Source: Lachnospiraceae bacterium UBA3692 (GTDB taxonomy: Bacteria > Bacillota > Clostridia > Lachnospirales > Lachnospiraceae). From it: a stretch of DNA of 46,000 bases. Every line of letters begins with the position of its first letter. The stretch's first letter is position 1. This document shows positions 21,485 to 30,552 of the stretch, one piece after another. The notes below the pieces were generated by a model that searched no databases, was not told the origin of the DNA, and saw nothing but the letters and a program-made list of their open reading frames with translations. Location of the stretch: NCBI GenBank assembly GCA_002372815.1, contig DFIR01000092.1, positions 50,253 to 96,252 on the forward strand, given 5' to 3'. The position numbers were made by a program, and so were the translations under genes.

Positions 21485-21985
21485 ATGCAGCACATGGAGG
21501 AGATCTACCAGCAGTACGCCCGGACGGTCTACGGCTACCTGCTGTCCCGGACGCGGGACAGGGACCTGGCGGAGGAGCTGACGCAGGAGACCTTCTTTCA
21601 GGCGATCCGGACGATCGACCGGTACGACGGAAGCTGCAGGCTGTCGACCTGGCTGTGCGCCATCGCCGGAAATGTGCTTCTCACTTACCGCAGGAAACAT
21701 CCTGTGACCGGGGAACTGCCGGATGAGCAGGCAGAGCCCGAACAGACCGGCGCGTCCGCCGAGGACAGCGCGCTGGGCAACATGGGAAGGATGGAGATGC
21801 TCCGCCGGCTGCACGCGCTGCCGGATCCCGCCAGGGAAGTGATGTACCTGCGGGTGTTCGGAGGACTGTCCTTCGCGGAGATCGGTGAGATACACGGAAA
21901 GAGCGAGAACTGGGCCCGGGTGGTCTGCTTCCGGACCAGGGAGAAGCTCAGAAAGGAGATCAGAAATGACGAAGATTCCCTGTGA
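21485..21985 (+). CDS. ECF-type RNA polymerase sigma factor
   Basis: 166 residues, normal for extracytoplasmic-function sigma factors. Region 2 is at about 1-70 (DLAEELTQETFFQAIRTIDR, STWLCAIAGNVLLTYRRK) and region 4 at about 108-158 (LPDPAREVMYLRVFGGLSFA, EIGEIHGKSENWARVV). A consensus AAGGAGGTGAG precedes the ATG. It overlaps the anti-sigma gene by 20 bp, and the two are surely co-regulated; release from the membrane anti-sigma factor would activate envelope genes. Confidence 0.93.
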   Translation: MQHMEEIYQQYARTVYGYLLSRTRDRDLAEELTQETFFQAIRTIDRYDGSCRLSTWLCAIAGNVLLTYRRKHPVTGELPDEQAEPEQTGASAEDSALGNMGRMEMLRRLHALPDPAREVMYLRVFGGLSFAEIGEIHGKSENWARVVCFRTREKLRKEIRNDEDSL

Positions 21986-23351
21986 GATCGCACGGGACCT
22001 GTTCCCGTCCTATATAGACGGACTTACCAGCAAAGTGAGCAATGAGGTGCTTGAGGAGCACCTGCGGACCTGTGAGGCCTGCCGGGAGGCCCTGGACGCC
22101 ATGCGTGAGGAGGATCCCGGGCAGACGGAGTCCGCGGAGGATCCGTCGGGGCTGTCAGCATCCGGCACCTCCGTTCCGGAGAGAAAAGAGATCGATTTCC
22201 TCAGAAAGAACCGGCGTCGCAACCGGAAGATCCTGTTCGGAAGTGCTGCCGGCGCCCTGGTACTGGCGCTTCTGCTCATCGCCGCGAACCTGTTTGCGGT
22301 CGGGCGCGGCGGAGACACCTCCTGGGCGGCCATGAACCTGTCCGTGGAGGGACAGACCCTTTCCTTCGACGCGGTCCCAACGGACAGCGCGTCCGCCATC
22401 GCAGGGCTGCATTATGAGGAGAAGGACGGCACGGTCACCGTGAGCGCCAGATCGGTCCTCGCCAGCCCCCTGCACCCCGGAAGCCTGCACGACAGCTATC
22501 AGGCGGAGGAGGAGATCCGGGAGGTCCGGATCGGCGACAGGATCATCTGGTCGCAGGGCGCCACCGTCTCCGACCTGGCTGCGGAGCTGTTCACGCTCCG
22601 ACATGACTATGCGGGGGACATGCCGGCCAATGATCATCTGGCGCAGGCGCTGAGCATGCCCGCCTATCTGGGGGCCTTCACGAATGAACTGGAGACGGAG
22701 CAGGAACCTTACGGCTGGAGGATCCTGCTGGAGCAGGAAGTACCTGCTGCCACCCTGCCGCAGAAGGAACGGGATATGGACGCCTTCGGCAGCGTGCTCG
22801 TAGGCTTGACCGGCAACCTGGACCATGTGACGTTCGTCTACAGCGCGGAAGGGACGGAGACGGAACGGACGGTCACCGCCGCGGACGCCACCGCCCTGCT
22901 CGGCGAGGATATCAAAAACTGCATGCAGGATGTCCGGACCCTCGATAATCTGATCCGCAGGACCGGCCTCGCGCTCTATGCCCTCTCCGGCACGAAGGGG
23001 GAACTGCGGGAGGAGAGCATGATCAGGATCCGGAATCTGTCCGATACGGAGATCCTCTCTTACGAGGCCGCTTACTATAAAGACGGGGAGCTCTGCTCGT
23101 CCGGCGGAGGCATGAATGCGGATGGGACCAGCTCGCAGACCGGAGAGATGATCGGGGTCCCTGTCTCCCCCATGGAATTCGGAGGCAGCTGGGAGCAGGG
23201 GCAGCTGCTGGAGATCGAATTCGCTTTCGAGAGGCCCGATCATACGGAGTTCACTGTACCGGAACGGATCCGCATGAGCCCGGAGACAGGCAAATGGTAT
23301 GACCTCACGCTGACCGGGAGCGCAGAGGAAGGATATATGATCATTCGGTAA
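21966..23351 (+). CDS. Membrane anti-sigma factor with zinc-binding domain
   Basis: 461 residues. The zinc-associated anti-sigma motif H-x3-C-x2-C is H32, C36, C39 (EEHLRTCEACREAL), with a further C6. A single membrane helix follows at about 89-111 (GAGALV-type SAAGALVLALLLIAANLF). The remaining 350 residues lie outside the cell and are unusually long for this class; I recognise no known domain there. The cytoplasmic part should hold the ECF factor encoded just upstream. ATG 21966 has AAAGGAG in front; a longer frame overlaps the sigma gene. Confidence 0.85.
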   Translation: MTKIPCEIARDLFPSYIDGLTSKVSNEVLEEHLRTCEACREALDAMREEDPGQTESAEDPSGLSASGTSVPERKEIDFLRKNRRRNRKILFGSAAGALVLALLLIAANLFAVGRGGDTSWAAMNLSVEGQTLSFDAVPTDSASAIAGLHYEEKDGTVTVSARSVLASPLHPGSLHDSYQAEEEIREVRIGDRIIWSQGATVSDLAAELFTLRHDYAGDMPANDHLAQALSMPAYLGAFTNELETEQEPYGWRILLEQEVPAATLPQKERDMDAFGSVLVGLTGNLDHVTFVYSAEGTETERTVTAADATALLGEDIKNCMQDVRTLDNLIRRTGLALYALSGTKGELREESMIRIRNLSDTEILSYEAAYYKDGELCSSGGGMNADGTSSQTGEMIGVPVSPMEFGGSWEQGQLLEIEFAFERPDHTEFTVPERIRMSPETGKWYDLTLTGSAEEGYMIIR

Positions 23352-23366
23352 AATGTTACAAATGTA

Positions 23367-23396
23367 TTGAATCCACAGGCGTTTAAGGTGTACAAT
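23367..23396 (+). promoter_or_regulatory. Promoter of the NlpC/P60 gene
   Basis: TTGAAT (23367-23372), 18 bp, TACAAT (23391-23396). The predicted start site near 23402 lies after the first possible ATG (23399), favouring the TTG start at 23450. Confidence 0.5.
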
Positions 23397-23449
23397 AAAT
23401 GCAAATCGTCTCCACAGTCGGAACCAGCAGAAAGCGGAGGACAAGGCGG

Positions 23450-25231
23450 TTGCGTAAGTACACTCATAACGGACAGAACAGTCATCAGAACAGACATCTC
23501 AGGAGGCTGATCAGGCGCGGCAGTGCAGCGGCACTGGCGGCGATCCTGTCGGTCTCCTTTGTGCCGGCGTCGGTCGTAAGGGCGGCAGAAGGCACAGCGG
23601 AGACGCAGGAGAGCGCCCCTCAGAAGGAAGAGAAGAAAGAGGAGAAGAAGGAAGAGCCCGCCCCGGAGCCCCCGAAGCAGGACCCGGCACCGGCGGAGCC
23701 CGCCTCTGAGCCTGCGACCTCTGTTCCTGCGACTTCTGCACCACCGGCGGAGGATCCTTCGGAAGAGCAGACCACCGCGGGCACGACTGTGTCCGAGGAG
23801 ACGACGGTCAGCACGACGGACGGCGGCGCACCTTACGGGGACGGGACGGATCCCTCCCAGGAGCCGGCAGGCCCCCAGGGCGGGGAAGACGGCGCGCAGG
23901 GCGATGCCGGGCAGACCGGCGGGACCGGAGAAGAGGGGACCGAAGCGGGCATGACCGGCGACGGTACAGAGACCCCGGCGACGGAACTTGAAGAGAACGA
24001 AGACGGCCCCAACGAAGAGGAAGGGGACGAGGAAGAGGGCATCGAAGAGGCTCTCGAACACGACGGCACCAATGAGGAGCTGATCGCCTCCCAGCGGATC
24101 ATCCACATGCCGGTGATCCCCGAGGACTTCCGCTTCTACACCTGCGAGGGCAGGAAGGCGGTCCTTCGGGAGACCGCGCATATGTATGCCGCCATGGACC
24201 TGTCCGCCGCAAAGGTGGCGGAGTGCAGCATGTACGGCACGGTCTGGGAGCTGCAGAGCGGTGACGGATGGAGCTACGTGGAGGCCTATGCCGACATGGG
24301 CAGTGCCGGCATCGTGAGAGGCTTCCTCCCGACAGAGGATCTCGCTTTCGAGGAGGAGGCGGAGACGCTTCTGAAGGAGAGGAAAGAGAAGGAAGCAAAC
24401 TGGAAGACCGTGCAGGCCTCGCAGCACGTGCCGGCAGCCGTTATGGAACTGATCCGGAAACAGAACAGCGGGACCGTGGAGGCACTGGTCCCCTGGTATG
24501 AGAACGAGGCTTTCACATGGACGCGCGGGACGACTTTCGTCCATGTGGCCGCGGAGAGACCTGCGATCGCGGCGGAGGACCTGGAGATCCTGGAGGAACC
24601 TTCCACGAATGCGCGCACAGCCGGCAGCCTCGCACAGGGCGGCCTCGCATACATTCTTGAGGAGACCGGACGGTGGTACTTCGTCGAATCCGGCGATGTG
24701 CGGGGGTTCGTGAAACAGACGGCGGTCCGCACCGGCAAGGAGGCGGAAGCGGCAGTATCCGCAGGCGGCCGGGAGGCCTTTGCGGAAGCGGAACCGGTCC
24801 TCACATGGAAAGAGAACAAGGCCACGTTCTATTCGCTCCGCAGCACGAAAGAAGGCGTGAAGAGCAATCCGGTGCGGAAGCAGATCATCGATCTGGCGGC
24901 GAAGAGTCTCGGCTGCCCGTATGTGTGGGGCGGAACGGATCTCTACCACGGCGCGGACTGCTCGGGATTCGTCCAGACGCTGTTCCGCCAGTTCGGCTAC
25001 AATCTGCCGAGAGTGGCGGCCGCGCAGTCCGTCTACGGGACACAGATCCCGGTGGAAGACGCGATGCCGGGCGACCTGATCTTCTTCGCGGCGAACGGCT
25101 ACGTGTACCACGTGGCACTCTATATCGGGGACGGCAAGACGATCGAAGCCTACAGCAGCGGCTACGGCATCATCGTCCACCATATCGGAAACAGAAGAGC
25201 TGTCTGGGCGACCAGAGTGATCGAGGACTAG
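23450..25231 (+). CDS. Secreted NlpC/P60 cell-wall hydrolase with SH3-like domains
   Basis: 593 residues from the TTG at 23450, which has GGAGG and AAGG upstream; an ATG at 23399 would add 17 residues but lies on the predicted transcription start. Signal peptide AALAAILSVSFVPASVVRAA. Residues about 35-200 form a Glu/Pro/Thr/Gly-rich linker, probably spanning the wall. Two SH3-like domains follow (FRFYTCEGRKAVLRETAHMY; LEILEEPSTNARTAGSLAQG). The C-terminal NlpC/P60 domain has catalytic C504 (GADCSGFVQ), H554 (YHVALYIGDG) and a third polar residue near 575. It cuts peptide cross-links of peptidoglycan. Position after the sigma/anti-sigma pair suggests it may be a target of that factor. Confidence 0.9.
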   Translation: MRKYTHNGQNSHQNRHLRRLIRRGSAAALAAILSVSFVPASVVRAAEGTAETQESAPQKEEKKEEKKEEPAPEPPKQDPAPAEPASEPATSVPATSAPPAEDPSEEQTTAGTTVSEETTVSTTDGGAPYGDGTDPSQEPAGPQGGEDGAQGDAGQTGGTGEEGTEAGMTGDGTETPATELEENEDGPNEEEGDEEEGIEEALEHDGTNEELIASQRIIHMPVIPEDFRFYTCEGRKAVLRETAHMYAAMDLSAAKVAECSMYGTVWELQSGDGWSYVEAYADMGSAGIVRGFLPTEDLAFEEEAETLLKERKEKEANWKTVQASQHVPAAVMELIRKQNSGTVEALVPWYENEAFTWTRGTTFVHVAAERPAIAAEDLEILEEPSTNARTAGSLAQGGLAYILEETGRWYFVESGDVRGFVKQTAVRTGKEAEAAVSAGGREAFAEAEPVLTWKENKATFYSLRSTKEGVKSNPVRKQIIDLAAKSLGCPYVWGGTDLYHGADCSGFVQTLFRQFGYNLPRVAAAQSVYGTQIPVEDAMPGDLIFFAANGYVYHVALYIGDGKTIEAYSSGYGIIVHHIGNRRAVWATRVIED

Positions 25232-25261
25232 TCAGAGAACAGGAGTACCGGGAGGTATTCA

Positions 25262-25290
25262 AGGGATGCTGTCACGCGGCATCCCTTTTT
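25262..25290 (+). terminator. Terminator after the NlpC/P60 gene
   Basis: Stem AGGGATGC (25262-25269) / GCATCCCT (25279-25286) with a T-run to 25290. Confidence 0.85.
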
Positions 25291-25321
25291 CCTTAAGCTT
25301 CATCAGAAAGGAGAACAGGAA

Positions 25322-26185
25322 ATGCGTGTACACATCATCACAGATTCAGCGAGCGATCTCTCCCAGGAGACGGCCGCACAGTGGGGCATCACGGTGATGC
25401 CGCTGGCGATCCGCTTCGGGGATACCGAATACAGGGACGGCGTCACGCTGTCCAATGCGGCGTTCTATGAGAAGCTGGCCGCGGAGAAGCAGCCGCCGAA
25501 GACGAGCCAGATCACGCCTTACGAGTACGAACAGGCCTTCCGGCAGCACCTGGACAAGGGAGAGGAGGTAGTCTGCCTCTGCATCTCCTCGGGCGTGTCC
25601 GGCAGCTACCAGAGCGCCTGCACAGCGGCCTCCATGTTCGACGAAGGCGTCTATGTGGTCGATTCGCAGCAGTTCTGCGTGTCGGAAGCGATCCAGGCCC
25701 AGTACGCGGTGCGGCTCAGGGACGAAGGGAAGAGTGCCCGCGAGATCGCGGAGACGCTGGAGGCGACGAAGGGACGCGCGCATGTGATCGCCGTCTTCGA
25801 CACGCTGGAGTACCTGAAGAAGGGCGGCCGCATCTCCGCGACGGCGGCTTTTGTCGGCGGCGCGCTGTCGATCAAGCCGGTCCTGACGATCGAGGAAGGC
25901 GTCGTGAAGATCCTGGGCAAGGCCCGCGGCTCCCACCGCGCGAACAACATGCTCACGGAATTTGTCGAAAAATACGGGCCCATCGATTTCGACATGCCTT
26001 ACTATCTGGCATACTCCGGTGCATCCGACGAACTTCTCCGGACCTATGTCCGGGACAGCAGCCGTCTGTACGAGGATCTTCCGGGAGGACTTCCGGAGCA
26101 TCCGCCGGTCGCGTCCGTCGGCGCGACGATCGGCACCTATGCGGGGCCGGGCGCGATCGCTCTCGCGTTCTACTCCAAGGTATGA
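25322..26185 (+). CDS. DegV-family fatty-acid-binding protein
   Basis: 287 residues. The DegV opening IITDSASDLS, the signature SSGVSGSYQSA and the block FDTLEYLKKGGRISATAAFV are all present. DegV proteins (FakB) bind a fatty acid and present it to the kinase FakA for phosphorylation and use in phospholipids. No FakA is in the window. AAAGGAG precedes the ATG. Confidence 0.93.
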   Translation: MRVHIITDSASDLSQETAAQWGITVMPLAIRFGDTEYRDGVTLSNAAFYEKLAAEKQPPKTSQITPYEYEQAFRQHLDKGEEVVCLCISSGVSGSYQSACTAASMFDEGVYVVDSQQFCVSEAIQAQYAVRLRDEGKSAREIAETLEATKGRAHVIAVFDTLEYLKKGGRISATAAFVGGALSIKPVLTIEEGVVKILGKARGSHRANNMLTEFVEKYGPIDFDMPYYLAYSGASDELLRTYVRDSSRLYEDLPGGLPEHPPVASVGATIGTYAGPGAIALAFYSKV

Positions 26186-26243
26186 TATATTGAAAATATA
26201 CAGATAATTAACACAGTTTGTGTTCGGAAAGGACAGGGAGACA

Positions 26244-26369
26244 ATGGAATTCGGAGTGATCGTAGGGATAGTGGCATTTGGACTGATGGCACTTATGGCG
26301 GTACTGGTGGCGGTGATCTCGGCAGTATCGACGGTGTCCGGTTACGAGAAACCGGAGGAGCGTGACTGA
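26244..26369 (+). CDS. Small single-span membrane protein, 41 aa
   Basis: ATG 26244 with AGGGAG just before it, TGA 26367-26369, two bases before the next gene. One hydrophobic helix (VIVGIVAFGLMALMAVLVAV) and a short charged tail GYEKPEERD. No homologue known to me; it probably accompanies the membrane protein encoded next. Confidence 0.55.
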   Translation: MEFGVIVGIVAFGLMALMAVLVAVISAVSTVSGYEKPEERD

Positions 26370-26371
26370 AC

Positions 26372-26968
26372 ATGCTGCAGACAGCCGGAACATGGGCGGA
26401 GAACCTGATCCGCACGCATTTCGGGGACCTGCTCGCCGCGCCGGAGAGCTGGTCGGCCGGGTGTACGGTCGATCTTCTGATCCTGGTCATGGTCGTGAGC
26501 GGGATCAGCGGCTTCCTCTATGAGGAGCTCTTCTATCTGATCGATCTGGGGAGACTCGTCAAGCGCGGGTCCACATACGGCCCGTGGATCCCGATCTATA
26601 TGTTCGGCGGACTTTTCATCCTGCTGATCACCTGCAGGTTCCGCGCCAGGCCGTGGCTCGTATTCCTGCTCGGGGTGATCATCTCCGGCGTGCTGGAATA
26701 CGCGACGGGCGCGGTCCTCTACGAGGTCTTTCACACGCGGCTCTGGGATTACAATACGGAGATCTGGAACTGGGGGAATATCGGTGGCTATGTCTGCCTG
26801 CGGTCCGTGCTTCTGTTCGGTCTCGCGGGTGTGTTTCTGATCTATATCGTCGCACCGCTCCTGATCCGGCTGGTCGCACAGTTCTCCCGCGCAGCGATGC
26901 ACACTTCCTGCTGCGCGCTGATCGGAATATGGCTGGCGGATATGGGCATCTGGAAATGGAGACACTGA
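26372..26968 (+). CDS. CmpB-family putative membrane transport protein
   Basis: 198 residues with about five membrane helices. The block GSTYGPWIPIYMFGG and the later LEYATGAVLYEVFHTRLWDY, then NIGGYVCLRSVLLFG, are the signature of the ABC_trans_CmpB family (putative ABC-transporter type IV). The biochemical role of the family is unsettled. It lies in a compact run of four genes ending with the nuclease at 28646. Confidence 0.82.
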   Translation: MLQTAGTWAENLIRTHFGDLLAAPESWSAGCTVDLLILVMVVSGISGFLYEELFYLIDLGRLVKRGSTYGPWIPIYMFGGLFILLITCRFRARPWLVFLLGVIISGVLEYATGAVLYEVFHTRLWDYNTEIWNWGNIGGYVCLRSVLLFGLAGVFLIYIVAPLLIRLVAQFSRAAMHTSCCALIGIWLADMGIWKWRH

Positions 26969-26988
26969 GCAAAAGGGGGAACACGCAG

Positions 26989-27927
26989 ATGGACGGCAGC
27001 ATCGTGACCAGACAGTTTACCTATCCTTCCGCGGACGGGAGAACACAGATCCATGCCGAATCCTGGACGCCCGCGTCCGGGGAGTACAAGGGGATCCTGC
27101 AGATCGTCCACGGCATGGTGGAGTACATCGGGAGATATGCGGATTTCGCGCAGTATATGGCCTCGGAGGGGTGGAAGGTCGTCGGACATGACCACCTCGG
27201 GCACGGGGAGTCGGTGGTCTCCTATGACGAGTGGGGATACTTCGGCGAGGAGCCTTCGAAACTTCTCGTGGAGGACATGCACACGCTGCGCACGATGACG
27301 CAGGAGGAGGGGAAGCCCTACTATATCCTCGGCCACAGCATGGGGTCCTACCTGCTGCGCAAGTATCTGATCGGACACGGGCAGGGTCTGTCCGGCGCGA
27401 TCGTGATGGGGACCGGCTTCGTGCCCGCAGCCACGACGAAGCTCGGGATCACACTGGCACACCTGGAGGCGAAGCTCCACGGATGGCATCACCGCAGCAA
27501 CGGGCTGCAGGCCCTCTCTTACAGCAAGCCTTACAGGGAGTACGACCTGAGCGGCAGGGATTCCTCCCGCAGCTGGCTCACCAGGGACCGCGCCATCGTG
27601 GAGAGCTACAACGGCGACGCGAAATGCACCTTCCTGTTCACCGACAACGGGTACCTCGGCCTGTTCGAGGCCGTGCGCGACAGCTGCAGTGCGGAAGGGA
27701 TCGGGGCGATCCCGAAGAACCTTCCCGTCCTGCTGATCTCCGGTGACAGGGATCCGGTCGGAGATATGGGGGAGGGCGTGCGCAAAGTGTACGCGCTCTA
27801 TCAGAAGGCCGGGATCCGGGACGTCACGCTGAAGCTCTATGAGGGGGCCCGCCACGAGGTCCTCAATGAGATCAACCGCGCCGTCGTCTACAGCGACATC
27901 CGGGCGTGGATGGAGGCGCGCGCGTGA
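26989..27927 (+). CDS. Alpha/beta hydrolase, monoglyceride-lipase / S33 type
   Basis: 312 residues. The catalytic triad can be placed: S117 in GHSMGS, an acid at D253 or D255 (ISGDRDPVGD), and H289 (GARHEVLNEI). The HGMVEYIGRYADF and DHLGHGES blocks are typical of monoglyceride-lipase-like (hydrolase_4) enzymes. ATG 26989 with AGGGGGA is preferred to an in-frame ATG 33 nt earlier inside the previous gene. No signal peptide, so it acts in the cytoplasm on acylglycerols or lysolipids. Confidence 0.9.
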   Translation: MDGSIVTRQFTYPSADGRTQIHAESWTPASGEYKGILQIVHGMVEYIGRYADFAQYMASEGWKVVGHDHLGHGESVVSYDEWGYFGEEPSKLLVEDMHTLRTMTQEEGKPYYILGHSMGSYLLRKYLIGHGQGLSGAIVMGTGFVPAATTKLGITLAHLEAKLHGWHHRSNGLQALSYSKPYREYDLSGRDSSRSWLTRDRAIVESYNGDAKCTFLFTDNGYLGLFEAVRDSCSAEGIGAIPKNLPVLLISGDRDPVGDMGEGVRKVYALYQKAGIRDVTLKLYEGARHEVLNEINRAVVYSDIRAWMEARA

Positions 27928-28646
27928 AGCGACGCGGAAAGATCCGCCGGGGGATCGTGCCCGCGGTTCTCATCGCGCTGTTTCTGGCAGCGCTGACCGC
28001 ATCCGTCCCCCTGCTGCAGACAGGAATCACCGGGGGACCGCTGGCGGTTGCCGGCCGGGAGGAGATCCCCGCCTACAGCGGCGAGCCGTTTGTGATCGTG
28101 AACGGGGACGTGCCGTATTTTACCCGGGAGGAGAAGGAAGAGGCGGCGGGAGAAGGCAATTTCTTCCGGTACGCCGAGCTGGACAGCCTGGGGAGAGCGG
28201 GCGCAGCCTGCGCCTGCGTCAGCGAGGAGACGGTGGACGAATCCGATCGCACGGAACTGCAGGAATTGAGACCGTCGGGGTGGAAGCAGAACCGCTTCCC
28301 GGAACTGATCCCCGACAACAACGGATATCTGATGAACCGCGGCCATCTGATCATGCGGTATCTCGGCGGCGCGGACGACCTCCGCAACATTATCGCGATG
28401 ACGCAGAGCTGCAACCAGCAGATGGAGGCGCATGAGAAGCGCGTGCTGCACCACGTCTACTCGGAAGGGGACCATGTCCTGTACCGGGTGACACCCGTCT
28501 ACAGAGGCGCGGAGCCGGTCGCCAGGGGCGTCCTGATGGAAGCCGCTTCGCTGGAGGATGACAGCTTCGGCTTCTGTGTTTTCTATTATAACGAACAGCC
28601 GGGGATCGCGCTGGACCACATGACCGGAGAGAGCCGGCCGCAGTGA
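27924..28646 (+). CDS. Secreted DNA/RNA non-specific endonuclease
   Basis: 240 residues. GTG at 27924 overlaps the preceding stop (GTGA), with GGAGG 6 nt upstream. A signal-anchor (IVPAVLIALFLAALTASVPL) sends the protein across the membrane. The nuclease motif is NRGHLIMRYLGG with H141 as catalytic base, followed by DLRNIIAMTQSCNQQ, where an Asn would bind the metal ion, and EKRVLHHV. This is the Endonuclease_NS_2 / EndA-like beta-beta-alpha-metal fold. Such enzymes degrade outside DNA for nutrition, competence or defence. Confidence 0.88.
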   Translation: MKRRGKIRRGIVPAVLIALFLAALTASVPLLQTGITGGPLAVAGREEIPAYSGEPFVIVNGDVPYFTREEKEEAAGEGNFFRYAELDSLGRAGAACACVSEETVDESDRTELQELRPSGWKQNRFPELIPDNNGYLMNRGHLIMRYLGGADDLRNIIAMTQSCNQQMEAHEKRVLHHVYSEGDHVLYRVTPVYRGAEPVARGVLMEAASLEDDSFGFCVFYYNEQPGIALDHMTGESRPQ

Positions 28647-28713
28647 CGGACGGCTGACGGACAGATCCGCCGGCAGCAGACTAAAGACATTGCAGAGAAT
28701 CGGAGGACCACAG

Positions 28714-29748
28714 ATGATCTCGATCAGAGAACTGGCAGCGGCCTGCGGCGTTTCGATCTCCACGGTCAGCAAGGCCCTCAATAATCAGAAAGACGTCAGC
28801 GAGAAGACCCGCGAGCGGGTCAGGAAGAAGGCGGAGGAACTGGGCTACTTTCCTAATTCCGCGGCGAAGGCGCTGAAGACCAGCCGCACGCAGAACATCG
28901 GTGTGCTCTTCGCGGACGAGGCACACAGCGGGCTGACACACGACTTCTTCTCCCACGTACTGGACAGCTTCAAGAGAACGATCGAAGAGCACGATTACGA
29001 CATGACCATGATCAACTGCTCCTCGGGACGCGCAAGAAACATGACCTATCTGGAGAAGGCGCGCTCAAGAAGTTTCGACGGGATCATCATCGCCTGCATC
29101 GATTTCGCGGACCCGCAGGTCCGGGAGCTCCTGGACAGCGATATCCCGGTCGTCATGATCGATTACCTGTATGACGGGCGGATCGGCGTGTGCTCGGACA
29201 ATGTCGGCGGCATGCGCGAACTGGTGGAATATGTGTACGGGATGGGGCACCGGAAGATCGCGTATATCCACGGCGCGGATTCCTCTGTCACGAAGGCGCG
29301 CCTGTCCTCCTTCCTGGTAACCTCGGAGGAACTGGGACTGCATGTTCCGGAGGAATATGTCCTGGAAGGGGCTTACAGGAGCACGGACGACGCTTACAGG
29401 ATGACCATGAAGCTGCTGGATCTGCCGGATCCGCCGACCTGCATCCTCTACCCGGACGACTTCGCCTCCTTCGGAGGGATCAACGCGATCCGGGAGAGAG
29501 GCATGGACATTCCGGCGGATATCTCCATCGCCGGTTATGACGGCATCCGGATCGGACGCCATGTCGTGCCGCAGCTCACCACCATCCGGCAGGATACCGA
29601 GGCGATCGGCTCGACCGCTGCGGAGAAGCTGATCGGGCTGATCGAATCGCCGCGCACGACGATCATCCAGCCGGTGACCATCCCCGGCACGCTCTATGAG
29701 GGCAGCAGTGTCCGGGATATACGGGAAGATGCGCAAAAGCGTACATAA
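28714..29748 (+). CDS. LacI-family transcriptional regulator
   Basis: 344 residues. The N-terminal HTH (SIRELAAACGVSISTVSKAL) and hinge (GYFPNSAAKALKTSRTQNIG) are those of LacI/GalR proteins, followed by a periplasmic-binding-protein-like sugar domain ending in PVTIPGTLYEGSSV. The ATG at 28714 with GGAGG is chosen over an ATG 24 nt earlier. Ligand unknown; no sugar transport genes adjoin it, though a PfkB kinase lies 2 kb downstream. Confidence 0.93.
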   Translation: MISIRELAAACGVSISTVSKALNNQKDVSEKTRERVRKKAEELGYFPNSAAKALKTSRTQNIGVLFADEAHSGLTHDFFSHVLDSFKRTIEEHDYDMTMINCSSGRARNMTYLEKARSRSFDGIIIACIDFADPQVRELLDSDIPVVMIDYLYDGRIGVCSDNVGGMRELVEYVYGMGHRKIAYIHGADSSVTKARLSSFLVTSEELGLHVPEEYVLEGAYRSTDDAYRMTMKLLDLPDPPTCILYPDDFASFGGINAIRERGMDIPADISIAGYDGIRIGRHVVPQLTTIRQDTEAIGSTAAEKLIGLIESPRTTIIQPVTIPGTLYEGSSVRDIREDAQKRT

Positions 29749-29775
29749 TTCGGTCATAATTATTAAAATAATGTA

Positions 29776-29815
29776 ACGGATGCGCAACATATTGTGCATC
29801 CGTTTTCATTTTCTG
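29776..29815 (+). terminator. Terminator after the LacI-type gene
   Basis: An 11-bp stem with one G-T pair, ACGGATGCGCA (29776-29786) / TGTGCATCCGT (29793-29803), then TTTTCATTTTC. Confidence 0.8.
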
Positions 29816-29847
29816 CCGTATAAGCGGATTTTTTCGGGGATCTTTTA

Positions 29848-29876
29848 TTGACCTGCGGACAAAATGCTGTTACCCT
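29848..29876 (+). promoter_or_regulatory. Promoter of the wall-protein operon
   Basis: TTGACC (29848-29853), 17 bp, TACCCT (29871-29876). Moderate match; placed about 60 nt before the next start codon. Confidence 0.45.
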
Positions 29877-29934
29877 GTTATTTGGGAGAGGTTCTCATAT
29901 TGTTTCTATTTATGGGAAAGAGGGAGAACAGAAG

Positions 29935-30552
29935 ATGCTCGGAAACATTCACCGCAGTCTTTACAGGATCCTCTGCGCGGCAGGGATCTGTATCGCATTG
30001 ACCGGCACGCTCACAGCGCGGCCGGCGGACGTCTATGCCGACAGCCACAGGGAGTTCCCGTATGACACGGAGACGATGTGGACCAACGACGACGTGGATG
30101 AGATGATCGAATACGCGACGAGCTGGGTCGGCAAGATCTCCTACGCATCGTCGCAGAACGGAACGGATCCGGGCAACAAGAGACAGAAAGAGCTGAAGAA
30201 GGGCGGCGCGACAGACTGCTCCTGGTTCGTCTACCATGTCCTGTTCCGGTACGGACTCCTGGAGGACTTCGTCCACTCCTACGAGTGGGGCAACAAGCCG
30301 AAGACCTACCCCGGGGCGGTCAATATCGGCAGGGACATGTCCGAGGCGGTTCCCGGAGACATCATCTGCACCGGGAAGGGCAAGACGCCGCAGAACAGTC
30401 ACGTGGCGATCTATATCGGTGACGGGAAGGTCGTGGAATGCTGCGCCGGCAAGGGCGTGGTGATCAGCAAGGCGCCTTCCAAGCCGAGACAGATCGTGCA
30501 TTTCGAATGCATACCCACAGAGGAATCATCCAAAGGAGTTTCCGTAGATTGA
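29935..30552 (+). CDS. Secreted NlpC/P60-family hydrolase, short form
   Basis: 205 residues with AGGGAGA before the ATG. Signal peptide (ILCAAGICIALTGTLTARPA). The NlpC/P60-like domain covers the rest. The nucleophile is C95 in ATDCSWFVYHVLF, and H156 lies in NSHVAIYIGDGKVVE. DCSWF instead of the usual DCSGF is a slight variation. It would cut peptidoglycan stem peptides or related amides. The stop overlaps the next TTG start, coupling it to a cell-wall-binding repeat protein. Confidence 0.85.
   Translation: MLGNIHRSLYRILCAAGICIALTGTLTARPADVYADSHREFPYDTETMWTNDDVDEMIEYATSWVGKISYASSQNGTDPGNKRQKELKKGGATDCSWFVYHVLFRYGLLEDFVHSYEWGNKPKTYPGAVNIGRDMSEAVPGDIICTGKGKTPQNSHVAIYIGDGKVVECCAGKGVVISKAPSKPRQIVHFECIPTEESSKGVSVD

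Noticed and set aside
23240..25183. 647-codon minus-strand frame opposite the NlpC/P60 gene
   Set aside because: The plus-strand gene has a signal peptide and a complete NlpC/P60 domain; the other frame is low-complexity Arg/Leu.
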